DNA from: JANQNX01 sp965601665
Lineage (GTDB): Bacteria; Pseudomonadota; Gammaproteobacteria; Eutrophobiales; Eutrophobiaceae
Assembly: GCA_965601665.1 (NCBI GenBank)
Contig: OZ271833.1
Coordinates: 1,798,001 to 1,862,000, forward strand
Direction of reading: 5' to 3'
DNA: 64,000 nt
Positions 16,748 through 28,789 of the stretch are shown here, piece after piece. The notes below the pieces were generated by a model that saw nothing but the letters and a program-made list of their open reading frames with translations, did no database searches and was not told where the DNA came from. The stretch's first letter is position 1. Every line of letters begins with the position of its first letter. The translations under genes and the position numbers were made by a program.

Positions 16748-17093
16748 CTTACACCTTATTGAATTTTCACTACATTCTTTTATAAAAATTAAAGGTTTTT
16801 ATATGAATGAAAGTAATAGATAACTTTTATAGTCTTTTAGAAGAGATATCAAAAAATAATTACCGAATATCTGACTGGCAATGCGTCAATTATTTTCAAT
16901 ATGTAAATCTGGTTCTTGATGATGTCGGTTATTTGAGAATCGCACACATGGGTGTAATTGCTACGCTCGAATTCAAAGCTTAATCCTCCCATGTACAAGT
17001 AGAAATAGCTTAGGTTAGCTATAAATAAGCCCCTTAAAAGAGCGGCTTTTTGTAGTTTAGAAGCTTGGCAATTATGCACATGGATGTGCTTAT
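16748..17093. other. Intergenic region, no gene seen
   Basis: AT-rich sequence between the lipoprotein cluster and the REP-like hairpin. A 76-codon frame on the minus strand (16849-17079) has no ribosome site and no recognisable features, and I do not accept it. A short perfect hairpin GCACAT/ATGTGC lies at 17077-17090, next to the REP-like element. Confidence 0.4.
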
Positions 17094-17131
17094 GTCGCGG
17101 CGCGCATGGAAGCGCGTGAGCGACGACCTAC
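17094..17131 (-). repeat. REP-like hairpin with GTAG side sequence
   Basis: Read on the minus strand: GTAG (17128-17131), then GTCGTCGCTCACGCGC, a short loop TTCCAT and GCGCGCCGCGAC. The GTCGC and GCGCG arms pair around the loop. This is the structure expected of a REP: a GTAG tetranucleotide followed by an imperfect GC-rich hairpin. An intact RAYT gene lies about 1.5 kb away. It is strikingly GC-rich within AT-rich flanks. Confidence 0.6.
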
Positions 17132-17163
17132 AATAATAAAATCCATAGTCATACTGGTAAGAA

Positions 17164-17200
17164 AAAACCCCTGATGATTTGATTACTCATCAGGGGTTTT
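17164..17200 (-). terminator. Intrinsic terminator of the rRNA operon
   Basis: Perfect 14-bp stem AAAACCCCTGATGA (17164-17177) with TCATCAGGGGTTTT (17187-17200), directly after 5S rRNA on the minus strand, followed there by a T-rich run. Confidence 0.95.
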
Positions 17201-17208
17201 GAATAAAA

Positions 17209-17325
17209 GCCTGGCAGTGACCTACTTTCACATGGGAACCCCCACACTATCATCGGCGCTAAGTCGTTTCACTTCCGAGTTCGAAATGGGATCGGGTGGT
17301 TCCAACTCGCTATTGCCGCCAGGCA
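17209..17325 (-). rRNA. rrf: 5S ribosomal RNA
   Basis: About 117 nt. The ends TGCCTGGCGGC and GTCACTGCCAGGC pair, and the internal CCCATTTCGAACTCGGAAGTG segment is the conserved 5S core. It is the last gene of the minus-strand operon 16S-Ile-Ala-23S-5S. End positions are estimated to within a few bases. Confidence 0.97.
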
Positions 17326-17420
17326 AACTGTTTGGGGATGCTGTTACTAACAACATCCCGCATTCGGAAAACTGATTGATATTGTTTGTAATCACGTTAC
17401 AAACTGCTTGAGCATTATAT

Positions 17421-20312
<2,892 letters not shown>

Positions 20313-20719
20313 ATATAATCTCAAACAGTCTGTCTGACTTGTTCTTTTTCGCGATAACTTCGTTATTCAGTTTTTTTCACTCGGTCACATACTCGCTTGT
20401 ATGCTCAGTCATTCAAAAACCTCATGCCTCGTTCTCACAAAAAACAACGTCGTCATACTTCTAGTAACTATTCATCCAGTCCTCTTGTATAAAGCCTGGA
20501 TCTAAGAGATCACATGTTTGCTGACGCTATTACAAATGCAATACCCGAATATGTCCCGACTAGAGGACATATTCAAAACCACACACATATTGAGAGCAAT
20601 GTGTGTGGCAATCAGTTTTCCAAATTTTTAAAGAACAAATGTTCATGTAGAACATCGAGATGTTTATCTCGTGAAACGTATCTGCAAAAAATAGGTTTCA
20701 CCAGATAAACATGTAAAGT
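20313..20719 (-). other. tRNA-Ala to 23S spacer with boxA
   Basis: About 400 bases of transcribed spacer. A boxA-like antitermination sequence (TTGTTCTTTAAAAAT on the minus strand, near 20626-20642) precedes 23S, and several inverted repeats suit RNase III processing stems. No further tRNA is seen. Confidence 0.6.
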
Positions 20720-20795
20720 TGGTGGAGCCAGGCGGGATCGAACCGCCGACCTCCTGCGTGCAAGGCAGGCGCTCTCCCAGCTGAGCTATGGCCCC
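20720..20795 (-). tRNA. tRNA-Ala (anticodon TGC)
   Basis: 76 nt from GGGGCCATAGCTCAGCTGGG to GGCTCCACCA, with acceptor GGGGCCA/TGGCTCC, the TTGCA anticodon region and an encoded CCA. It lies in the 16S-23S spacer. Confidence 0.97.
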
Positions 20796-20833
20796 TGATA
20801 ACTGCGTAAACGGTAATCTCGGTGACTACATGT

Positions 20834-20910
<77 letters not shown>

Positions 20911-21038
20911 AAAATCTAACGACCTATCGGTGTTATTTTCCGGTCCAATAAATATGAGCCAGTTGGACCTTCACGCATGTTCAGCCTGATCAAGAAATTT
21001 GTGTGAGCGCTTGACGAAAGAGATTGTTCACTATCTTT

Positions 21039-22594
<1,556 letters not shown>

Positions 22595-22944
22595 AATCAT
22601 GTTAGCAGCTTATGGCTGCAAATCTTGGCTCGATGAATACTTGCTTTAAAAATTGACGTGTTAAGACGCTTCTTTCAAAAGCTTTTCTCACCGAAAATTG
22701 CTTTGGTGAATCAAGCCCTTAACGTAAGCGCCCACACAAATTACTTGATCAGGAATTGTTAAAGAACAGGGTTGGTAAGCCCCAACCGGGAAGCGGCATT
22801 ATACAGATCGAAAGCAGGTGGTCAACAAAACTTTACATTAATTTTACAAATATTTAAGTAATTGTTTTCTATGCAGTTATTAACCACAGAATGCAATGAA
22901 TTCAGGCATTATTGGCAGCTATTTTGCTGCGCCAAGACAGCTGA
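22595..22944 (-). promoter_or_regulatory. rRNA operon leader with P1 promoter and boxA
   Basis: On the minus strand, TTGACC (22820-22825), a 16-bp spacer and TATAAT (22798-22803) form a strong promoter. It is followed by a GC-rich discriminator (GCCGC), as in stringently controlled rRNA promoters. A boxA sequence TGTTCTTTAACAAT lies at 22755-22768. The rest is leader and processing stem for 16S. Confidence 0.88.
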
Positions 22945-23871
22945 CTAGCGGCCACCAAAAAATGCTTGTTCATAGCGACTGAATAACTGCATAACGGAGC
23001 GTTGATACTCGTTAGCAAGTGCCCCGAAGCCATCAAATCTGCCAGGAATAGGCTGCTGCAGGACCTCGTTGATAGTCAGCCCGTCATTGACGGCCACCAG
23101 CACGCGATCATTTAACCAGCGTAAATACTGGCTGGTTTGGGCAATCGGGGTGTTATCACTGGCGACCGGACCGTGCCCCGGCACCAGTAAGGTATATTGT
23201 ATATTCGACAGAAAAGACAGGGATACCAGCCAACGTTCAATGTCGGCATGAGCGGTACTGGGCGCGCGATTGTGAAAAACAAGGTCACCGGTAAACAGTA
23301 CACCCGTAGTTTCATCCAGTATCATCAAATCGGAATCGGTGTGACCTTTTAAATAGTAAAAACGAAAATTGTGTCCGCCAAAAGACATGCTCTCTTCAGA
23401 TAACAACTGGTATTCCTGATCGATGATGGTTGTACCCTGCATCCAGTCACCGCTCATACGATACATATTATTTAAAAAGTCTTCTGAAAAGTGCTGCATC
23501 ATACTTACCGTTTTTTCAGTCGCATATATTCTCGCTTCGCTATAATACTCATTACCGAATATATGGTCAGGATGGGCATGGGTTAAAAAGACTGTGTTTA
23601 CCTGTTTATTGGTAAAGGTACCAATCAATGCACTTGCCTGTTGCGCATAAAGACGCGAGGGGCCCGTATCAATTAGTACGACACCGGCATTGGTTATGAT
23701 GAAAGCAGTATTGAGAATATTACCGCCGTTAGCCTTATTGAAGTCTTCGGTGACACCACTAATGACATAGGTGTCTTTCGCGACTTTGGTTGCGGTTAAC
23801 TGATAATCAAGCTCTGATGTATACGCGCTTGAAACGAATAGGCAAATGACTAAAATTGTGACGAATTTCAA
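22945..23871 (-). CDS. Periplasmic metallo-beta-lactamase-fold hydrolase of the PQQ alcohol dehydrogenase cluster
   Basis: A 308-residue exported protein (signal about 1-19) with the MBL fold: zinc motif THAHPDHIFGN (about 97-107), a GHTDSD loop and a VPGHGPVA loop. It resembles the 'quinoprotein relay system zinc metallohydrolase' group (SoxH-related), which co-occurs with PQQ dehydrogenases. It is last in the cluster. Its TTG start overlaps the stop of the SoxYZ-like gene (TTGA). The substrate is unknown; a beta-lactamase role is unlikely given the context. Confidence 0.82.
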   Translation of the reverse strand: MKFVTILVICLFVSSAYTSELDYQLTATKVAKDTYVISGVTEDFNKANGGNILNTAFIITNAGVVLIDTGPSRLYAQQASALIGTFTNKQVNTVFLTHAHPDHIFGNEYYSEARIYATEKTVSMMQHFSEDFLNNMYRMSGDWMQGTTIIDQEYQLLSEESMSFGGHNFRFYYLKGHTDSDLMILDETTGVLFTGDLVFHNRAPSTAHADIERWLVSLSFLSNIQYTLLVPGHGPVASDNTPIAQTSQYLRWLNDRVLVAVNDGLTINEVLQQPIPGRFDGFGALANEYQRSVMQLFSRYEQAFFGGR

Positions 23872-24626
23872 TGCACAACCTTTACATCAAGTGTATTTCC
23901 ATTGTTATCCCTGCCACTTAGTGAAAATGGCATTTCCACTTCCTTGTTTAAATCAATCGTAAAGACAGGGTTTTCACTTATAGGCTGATAAACCTGTAGC
24001 GTGGCTAGTGATACATCGTTAGCATCAGTCAATATTAGGTCTTCTATGAAAAAAGCCGGAATGCCCGGAGCAAGACCTGTGTCCATGGGGTGCATTATCT
24101 TGAATCGTAGTCGGTTGTGATCAGTTCGAGACCAGTAACGTGAAGACACATTCATTAGTGTGTCCGGCCATGTGCCCTCTGCCATACCCATGCTTGATAC
24201 CGTGCAACCACCACCAGCAGCGTCCACCCAGCGCCCGCCTACATGCCAAACTCCATCGCCAGTTTTAACAGCGGCACGTACCGGTGTTGACTGCTCAACC
24301 TTAAATCTGAATGAAAAAGAAATGGAAGAAGACGCTGGCTGTAAATTTACGATTTGTTGTATAGGGTTCAAATCAGCAAACAGGATGATATTTTTAACGT
24401 CTTTCAATCCGTTTACTGTCAACGTGACTGGCACGTTTAGCGGGTCCTCTGCAAAGTCAGGCACACTGACCTGAACGTTATTATCAAACACAACCGGTTC
24501 ATTATTTAACAGGATTTCATGCATGATCTTCCAGCTCGGTGAGCCAAGTGGATCAATAACCTGTTCATTCGCCTGTACTACAGGGAAATAACAAACAAGC
24601 AAGAAAACACAGACGCGCGTAAACAT
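23868..24626 (-). CDS. SoxYZ-like sulfur-carrier protein associated with quinoprotein dehydrogenase
   Basis: A 252-residue exported protein. The N-terminal half resembles SoxY, including the carrier-type segment AAGGGCTVSSMG with a Cys near 141. The C-terminal half resembles SoxZ (HPMDTGL..., FFIEDLILTDANDVSLATLQ). A fused SoxY-SoxZ of this type is a known companion of PQQ alcohol dehydrogenases outside sulfur-oxidation loci. It lies between an unknown periplasmic protein and the SoxH-like hydrolase. Its job is not established; a relay or repair role on a periplasmic thiol is inferred. Confidence 0.82.
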   Translation of the reverse strand: MFTRVCVFLLVCYFPVVQANEQVIDPLGSPSWKIMHEILLNNEPVVFDNNVQVSVPDFAEDPLNVPVTLTVNGLKDVKNIILFADLNPIQQIVNLQPASSSISFSFRFKVEQSTPVRAAVKTGDGVWHVGGRWVDAAGGGCTVSSMGMAEGTWPDTLMNVSSRYWSRTDHNRLRFKIMHPMDTGLAPGIPAFFIEDLILTDANDVSLATLQVYQPISENPVFTIDLNKEVEMPFSLSGRDNNGNTLDVKVVH

Positions 24627-24628
24627 GG

Positions 24629-25204
24629 CTATCTTATGGTGAGTTTCGGATACATATGATGAACCGGATCAGCAGCATAGAGCATATCTGAGGTAACAGG
24701 TCTTATATCACCTGCCTCAGGTGGTGAAGCAAGTATATTCAGATCTACCTCATGTAATTGACCGCTAATCTTATCGGACTCCATCTGTAACGTGTAATAC
24801 AGTCCGTTCCAGGCATTAATTCCATACTCACCTGCGGACTTATGCAGAAACAGCAAATCATATTCAAGATCAGTAAGGTCATCCGGAGTGATGTATCCTT
24901 TTTTTTCATAAGGGTAAACAAGATGGCATACCATCATTTTTACCTCGCGAATACATTTAAACGGACGCATGGATAAGAATTCATCGCTGAATTTACTTTC
25001 ATCCAACTCTATCTTGTAAGTTATCCTGTCTGATTGTTGTACAAACAGGATGTTGGCTATTTCATATGGTTCACCATCACTATTGATTAACGCTATCGAT
25101 CTGGTACCAACAAGGACATCTGTGGCGAAAGTGTTAACACTAAAGAAAAGAGTTAGCAGATAGGAAGCGAGCTGAACACTACTGTACCGCATACTTCGCA
25201 TCAA
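24629..25204 (-). CDS. Periplasmic protein of unknown function in the PQQ cluster
   Basis: A 191-residue protein with a signal peptide (about 10-28, ending NTFA) and no membrane span afterwards. Two cysteines about ten residues apart (FKCIREVKMMVCHL) could form a disulfide. I do not recognise a family. Its 5' end overlaps the substrate-binding-protein gene by 26 bases in another frame, and the SoxYZ-like gene begins two bases after its stop, so it belongs firmly to the operon. A role in quinoprotein function is inferred from context only. Confidence 0.75.
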   Translation of the reverse strand: MMRSMRYSSVQLASYLLTLFFSVNTFATDVLVGTRSIALINSDGEPYEIANILFVQQSDRITYKIELDESKFSDEFLSMRPFKCIREVKMMVCHLVYPYEKKGYITPDDLTDLEYDLLFLHKSAGEYGINAWNGLYYTLQMESDKISGQLHEVDLNILASPPEAGDIRPVTSDMLYAADPVHHMYPKLTIR

Positions 25205-26060
25205 CAGGCGTTATGATATCTTTTTCTATAGCCTCATTGTAATGCAGGCCATATTTCTCAAACACTGCTTCTATCTTGCCCGAGTCTTTTAATTTACCAA
25301 TGATTTCGTTCAGTTTCTGGGCCAGCTTCACGTTATCCGCCTTAACCGCCGGGGACAATGCCCACCCATCTGTCATTAATCCAGGTGTTGGCAGTTTGGT
25401 AACAATAAACTCATGTTCGTACTTACCCAGGCTAAACTCCAACTCACTTCGAGTCGCCATTACCGCGGTAACCTTGTCTTCGACCATTGCCTTGATCGCC
25501 TTATCGACGTTTGGATAGCGACGTACGCTATCGCGCAGACCACCGCTATAAGCGCCGAGTAGGTAAGCATCGGCAAGTGAATCACTCTCAACACCGATAG
25601 GCTCCTGTCGAAAGATTTCCAGGGTCATGGCATTACGGATACGATAAGTGTTTACCGCAAATGCAACAAGCTCCCGATAGTATGGTTGAATGAAGGCGAC
25701 CTTTTCGTTGTTTCTCGCAAAGTTAGGATCATATGGGATATGCAACATCACATCAGAAGGACCACCAGCGGTAAAATGCCCTTTCCAGATAAAGTTTCTG
25801 AGGTCGTCATCAACCGATTCATCGGCCATTACCGTTCGGATACCGGCCTTAACGCCAAGCTCATTGGCAATCAGTTTTGCTATGTCAACATCAACACCAA
25901 CTGTTTTTCCATTTTCATCCTTATATGAAAAAGGCGGATACTTCTCGTAAACAGCAAACTCCATATATTTTTTTTGCAGTATGGCTTCCAACGTAGCCGC
26001 ATTTGTAACGCCGGTTAAACAAATAGCAATAACACAGAAAATCAGACGACCTAATTTCAC
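25179..26060 (-). CDS. Quinoprotein dehydrogenase-associated periplasmic binding protein (XoxJ-like)
   Basis: A 293-residue exported protein of the periplasmic binding protein type 2 fold (signal about 1-21, ending TNA). It begins MEFAVYEKYPPFSYKDENGK and carries the GGPSDVMLHIPYDPNF segment typical of the group found beside PQQ alcohol dehydrogenases. There are no ABC transporter permease or ATPase genes, in line with XoxJ/MxaJ-like proteins that help activate or chaperone the apo-dehydrogenase rather than feed a transporter. Confidence 0.85.
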   Translation of the reverse strand: MKLGRLIFCVIAICLTGVTNAATLEAILQKKYMEFAVYEKYPPFSYKDENGKTVGVDVDIAKLIANELGVKAGIRTVMADESVDDDLRNFIWKGHFTAGGPSDVMLHIPYDPNFARNNEKVAFIQPYYRELVAFAVNTYRIRNAMTLEIFRQEPIGVESDSLADAYLLGAYSGGLRDSVRRYPNVDKAIKAMVEDKVTAVMATRSELEFSLGKYEHEFIVTKLPTPGLMTDGWALSPAVKADNVKLAQKLNEIIGKLKDSGKIEAVFEKYGLHYNEAIEKDIITPVDAKYAVQ

Positions 26061-26078
26061 TAAAACATCTCCTGATAG

Positions 26079-26519
26079 TTATTCTTCAGTATAGACCGTT
26101 TCCAGCCAGGATCTGATCGCCCAGAGTGCTTCCTGGCTAAGTGGTCCACCATTAGATTCCGCAAATACAGGCATATAGGTGATACCATTACGTATTGCAC
26201 CCTCTGTAACACGGTAAACGTACCATTCATCACCATCCAGGGTATGCTCAAGGTAACGAAGGTCCGGTGCTATGCCACCAGACACTGCGCCAAGGCCATG
26301 GCAGCGCGCGCAATTCTGGTTATAGGCTGATGAGCCTATTTCTATCGCGGCGTCGTTGCCGCTGTAAGGATTACGCATTACCCATTCCTCTCCAAGTGGT
26401 TCAAGGCCGGTCACGTCAACGGGCTGTGGTTGTACATCACCATGCGCCATTACCAGTGAAGTTTGGATTAATAGTGTCGCCACGAACAACAACGACTTAA
26501 ATTTGAACAAATAATTCAT
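26079..26519 (-). CDS. pedF: Cytochrome c-550 PedF-like
   Basis: Periplasmic electron acceptor for PQQ alcohol dehydrogenase. The 146-residue protein has a signal peptide (ends VMA), then HGDVQPQPVDVTGLEPLGEEW, one heme motif NCARCHG and a distal region YMPVFAES with the axial Met. The QPVDVTGLEPLGEEW and SGGIAPDLRYLE segments fit the PedF family. I use the ATG at 26519, which begins the signal peptide; an in-frame start 60 bases upstream gives an unlikely N-terminus. It sits between the dehydrogenase and the accessory genes. Confidence 0.88.
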   Translation of the reverse strand: MNYLFKFKSLLFVATLLIQTSLVMAHGDVQPQPVDVTGLEPLGEEWVMRNPYSGNDAAIEIGSSAYNQNCARCHGLGAVSGGIAPDLRYLEHTLDGDEWYVYRVTEGAIRNGITYMPVFAESNGGPLSQEALWAIRSWLETVYTEE

Positions 26520-26595
26520 TTTAACCTTCCACAAATCTGTCATTCTTATACAAAAAAGTGAGAAAGCCTGTCGCGTCACCGACAGAGAACCTTTA

Positions 26596-26610
26596 TAGAA
26601 TATAATTCTA
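26596..26610. promoter_or_regulatory. Perfect palindrome in the dehydrogenase-cytochrome gap
   Basis: TAGAATATAATTCTA is a perfect 15-bp palindrome, 77 bp upstream of the pedF start. It could be an operator of a separate promoter for the pedF accessory operon. It is AT-rich, so chance is possible. Confidence 0.35.
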
Positions 26611-26650
26611 GCAGGAGGAGGTCATGACACGACGCGACAAGCTAATGCTG

Positions 26651-26682
26651 ATACCGGGGCCGGGTGTTAACGACCCCGGTAT
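26651..26682 (-). terminator. Hairpin after the dehydrogenase gene
   Basis: Stem ATACCGGGG (26651-26659) with CCCCGGTAT (26674-26682), 20 bases after the dehydrogenase stop on the minus strand. No T-run follows. It may be an attenuating or 3'-stabilising hairpin that lets the dehydrogenase be made in excess over downstream genes. Confidence 0.6.
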
Positions 26683-26701
26683 ACATACCCACAAACTGGA
26701 A

Positions 26702-28447
26702 TTAAGGCAGTTTGAATACCCAGAGGCTACCGCCCTGGTTAAGGTATTTCACTGACTTGGCAACATCGCCACCCCATAGAGGTACGGCGCCGCCCCAACC
26801 TGAAGCAACAGCGATGAATTGTTCACCGTCTTCTTCCCAGGTAATCGGGCTACTAACCACGCCGGAACCAGTCTGGAATTTCCATAATTCTTTGCCAGTC
26901 CTGGCATCGAACGCCTTCAGGTAGCCTTCAGGCGTACCAGTGAATACCAGGTTACCTGCGGTTGACAGAACACCACCCCACAGTGGTGCCTTGTTCTTAA
27001 CTTCCCAGACCTTTTTTCCGGTCATCGGATCGAAAGCGCGCAGGGCGCCGATGTAGTCTTCATTTAGAGGCTTAATGGTAAAACCGGCGCCCAGGTAGGC
27101 TGCACCTTTCTTGTAGGTAACTGGCTCGTTCCAAAGGTCCATGCCCCATTCATTGGAAGGAACATAGAACAGACCAGTTTTCTTACTGTAGGCCATTGGC
27201 ATCCAGTTCTTGCCACCGAGGAATGAAGGAGCAACGAAGATCTGCTTGCCTTTCTTGCCATCTGCACTTTTGCTTGGATCACCAGGACGAACACCGGTTT
27301 CGATTGGGCGTCCGCTCTTAATATCAACACCTTTGGCCCAATCAATCTGGTTAACAAACGGGAATGCATTGACCAGTTTGCCGTTGGTGCGATCAAGAAC
27401 GTAGAAAAAACCGTTACGGTCAGCGTGACCGGCGAGTTTTTTGCCATCTTTATTAAAAGATACGGTTTCGTTTACACCATCATAGTCCCAGCCATCGTTT
27501 GGCGTGAACTGATAATGCCACTTGATTTTTCCGGTATCAGGATCAATCGCAACTGTAGATGTTGAATAGAGGTTATCACCTGGACGCATGTGCGCGTTCC
27601 ATGGAGCCGGGTTACCGGTACCGAAGAAAATCAGGTCAACATCAGGATCATAAGTACCGCCATTCCAGGTAGCAGCACCACCTGTTTTCCAGAGGTCGCC
27701 AGGCCAGGTAGCATTGGTTTTACCGGTAATGCCGTTGTCTTTACCGTTCAACGTGCCCATGTGTCCTTCAACGGTAGGGCGAATCCAGACGACTTTACCG
27801 GTCTTGGCATCACGTGCTTCAACACGGCCGATAATACCGAATTCACCACCAGAGACACCGGTGATGACCATGCCCTTTACGATTATTGGTGCAGCCGTAT
27901 TTGAATATCCGTCTTTAAAGTTATCAATTTTTTCTTTCCAGACGACCTTACCGGTTTCCTGGTTAAGCGCCACGATTTGTGCGTCCAACGTGCCAAAAAT
28001 GAACAGGTTGTCATACAGGGCGCCGCCGCGGTTGATTACGTCGCAGCAGGGAAGAATGCCTTCAGGCAAACGATGGTCATACTGCCAGATTTCTTCACCG
28101 GTTTTTGCATCCAGAGCAAACGCTCGCGAATAAGAACCGGTTACGAAAATTTTACCATTGTGAACCAGTGGTTGAGACTCCTGGCCACGTTGCTTTTCGC
28201 CACCAAAGGAATAAGTCCAGGCAGGAACCAGCTTGCCTACGTTCTTATCGTTTATAGTCGTCAAGGTGCTGTAACGCTGACCTTGCGTGCCCAAACCATA
28301 TGAAACAACATCCCCGGTGGTTGCTGCGTCATTAACTATGTCTTTGTCAGTTACCCCTGCTGCAACAACGGCGGTAGCTGGAAGGACAGCCAGAGATACT
28401 GCAAGCGCAAGCGCGGCAGTATCCTGACCACGAGTAAATGATTTCAT
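26702..28447 (-). CDS. PQQ-dependent alcohol dehydrogenase, lanthanide type (ExaF/PedH-like)
   Basis: A periplasmic eight-bladed quinoprotein of 581 residues (signal about 1-30) that oxidises alcohols and passes electrons to a cytochrome c. Visible features are the adjacent Cys pair (LPCCDV, 134-135), the metal ligands Glu in GGEFG (202) and Asn in GTGNP (279), and the catalytic Asp in GWDYDGVNE (321). The extra Asp two residues later (323) is the hallmark of lanthanide-dependent enzymes, where calcium enzymes have another residue. Overall pattern and length favour the ethanol-type ExaF/PedH clade over XoxF. A sigma-54 promoter lies upstream. Confidence 0.9.
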   Translation of the reverse strand: MKSFTRGQDTAALALAVSLAVLPATAVVAAGVTDKDIVNDAATTGDVVSYGLGTQGQRYSTLTTINDKNVGKLVPAWTYSFGGEKQRGQESQPLVHNGKIFVTGSYSRAFALDAKTGEEIWQYDHRLPEGILPCCDVINRGGALYDNLFIFGTLDAQIVALNQETGKVVWKEKIDNFKDGYSNTAAPIIVKGMVITGVSGGEFGIIGRVEARDAKTGKVVWIRPTVEGHMGTLNGKDNGITGKTNATWPGDLWKTGGAATWNGGTYDPDVDLIFFGTGNPAPWNAHMRPGDNLYSTSTVAIDPDTGKIKWHYQFTPNDGWDYDGVNETVSFNKDGKKLAGHADRNGFFYVLDRTNGKLVNAFPFVNQIDWAKGVDIKSGRPIETGVRPGDPSKSADGKKGKQIFVAPSFLGGKNWMPMAYSKKTGLFYVPSNEWGMDLWNEPVTYKKGAAYLGAGFTIKPLNEDYIGALRAFDPMTGKKVWEVKNKAPLWGGVLSTAGNLVFTGTPEGYLKAFDARTGKELWKFQTGSGVVSSPITWEEDGEQFIAVASGWGGAVPLWGGDVAKSVKYLNQGGSLWVFKLP

Positions 28448-28626
28448 TTGAATAAACTCCTCTTAATGTTAATCAACTGCTATGAATTAACGGCACAAAC
28501 CATGATGGGATCACTGGTGCTTATATTATTCATACTAGTTCTAGTTATATTTGTAGTATTAGCCCAATCTAAACACTTGCTAAAGTCACAGAACAGCTGT
28601 GTAAAGTCAGGCTTACATCAGAATAA

Positions 28627-28643
28627 GGCAGGTTTCGTACCAA
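28627..28643 (-). promoter_or_regulatory. Sigma-54 promoter of the PQQ dehydrogenase gene
   Basis: On the minus strand TTGGTACGAAACCTGCC matches the sigma-54 consensus, with GG at 28641-28640 and GC at 28629-28628 (exact 12-base offset). The start site would be near 28616, giving a leader of about 168 nt. The activator gene lies directly upstream. Confidence 0.72.
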
Positions 28644-28751
28644 CGAACTTACATAAAAAATAAATTATTATGCAGACTTTACAAAACAGTAAGTTACAAG
28701 GCACTGATGCTATTTGGCGTTGCACCAGCTCTAACACTGGCCACAGATAAT

Positions 28752-28788
28752 TGTTGCAGGATGCTACAGAAGTGTTGCAGATGCTTCG
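28752..28788. promoter_or_regulatory. Putative enhancer sites for the AcoR-type activator
   Basis: TGTTGCAGGATGCTACA (28752-28768) is a near-perfect palindrome (TGTWGCA-N3-TGCWACA). A second half-conserved copy, TGTTGCAGATGCTTC, starts 21 bp further on (28773). The pair is in phase at two helical turns, about 110-145 bp upstream of the sigma-54 -24 element, the usual place for a bacterial enhancer. Confidence 0.65.
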
Positions 28789-28789
28789 T

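Noticed and set aside
16849..17079. 76-codon minus-strand frame
   Set aside because: No ribosome site, no recognisable domain; AT-rich filler beside the REP-like hairpin.
20514..20708. Protein frame in the 23S-tRNA spacer
   Set aside because: Antisense to transcribed rRNA spacer, no features.
22945..23871. Beta-lactamase or antibiotic resistance gene
   Set aside because: The fold is shared, but the gene is coupled to a SoxYZ-like carrier and PQQ dehydrogenase, and resembles SoxH-related hydrolases.
26623..26754. 43-codon plus-strand frame with a strong GGAGGAGG upstream
   Set aside because: It runs into the antisense of the dehydrogenase and its middle is the hairpin; the purine-rich run is more likely chance. 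Worth checking only if transcripts appear.
28448..28663. 71-codon frame on the plus strand with a hydrophobic stretch, between dehydrogenase and activator
   Set aside because: It lies opposite the sigma-54 promoter and leader of the dehydrogenase, has no ribosome site, and the hydrophobic run comes from AT-rich DNA.
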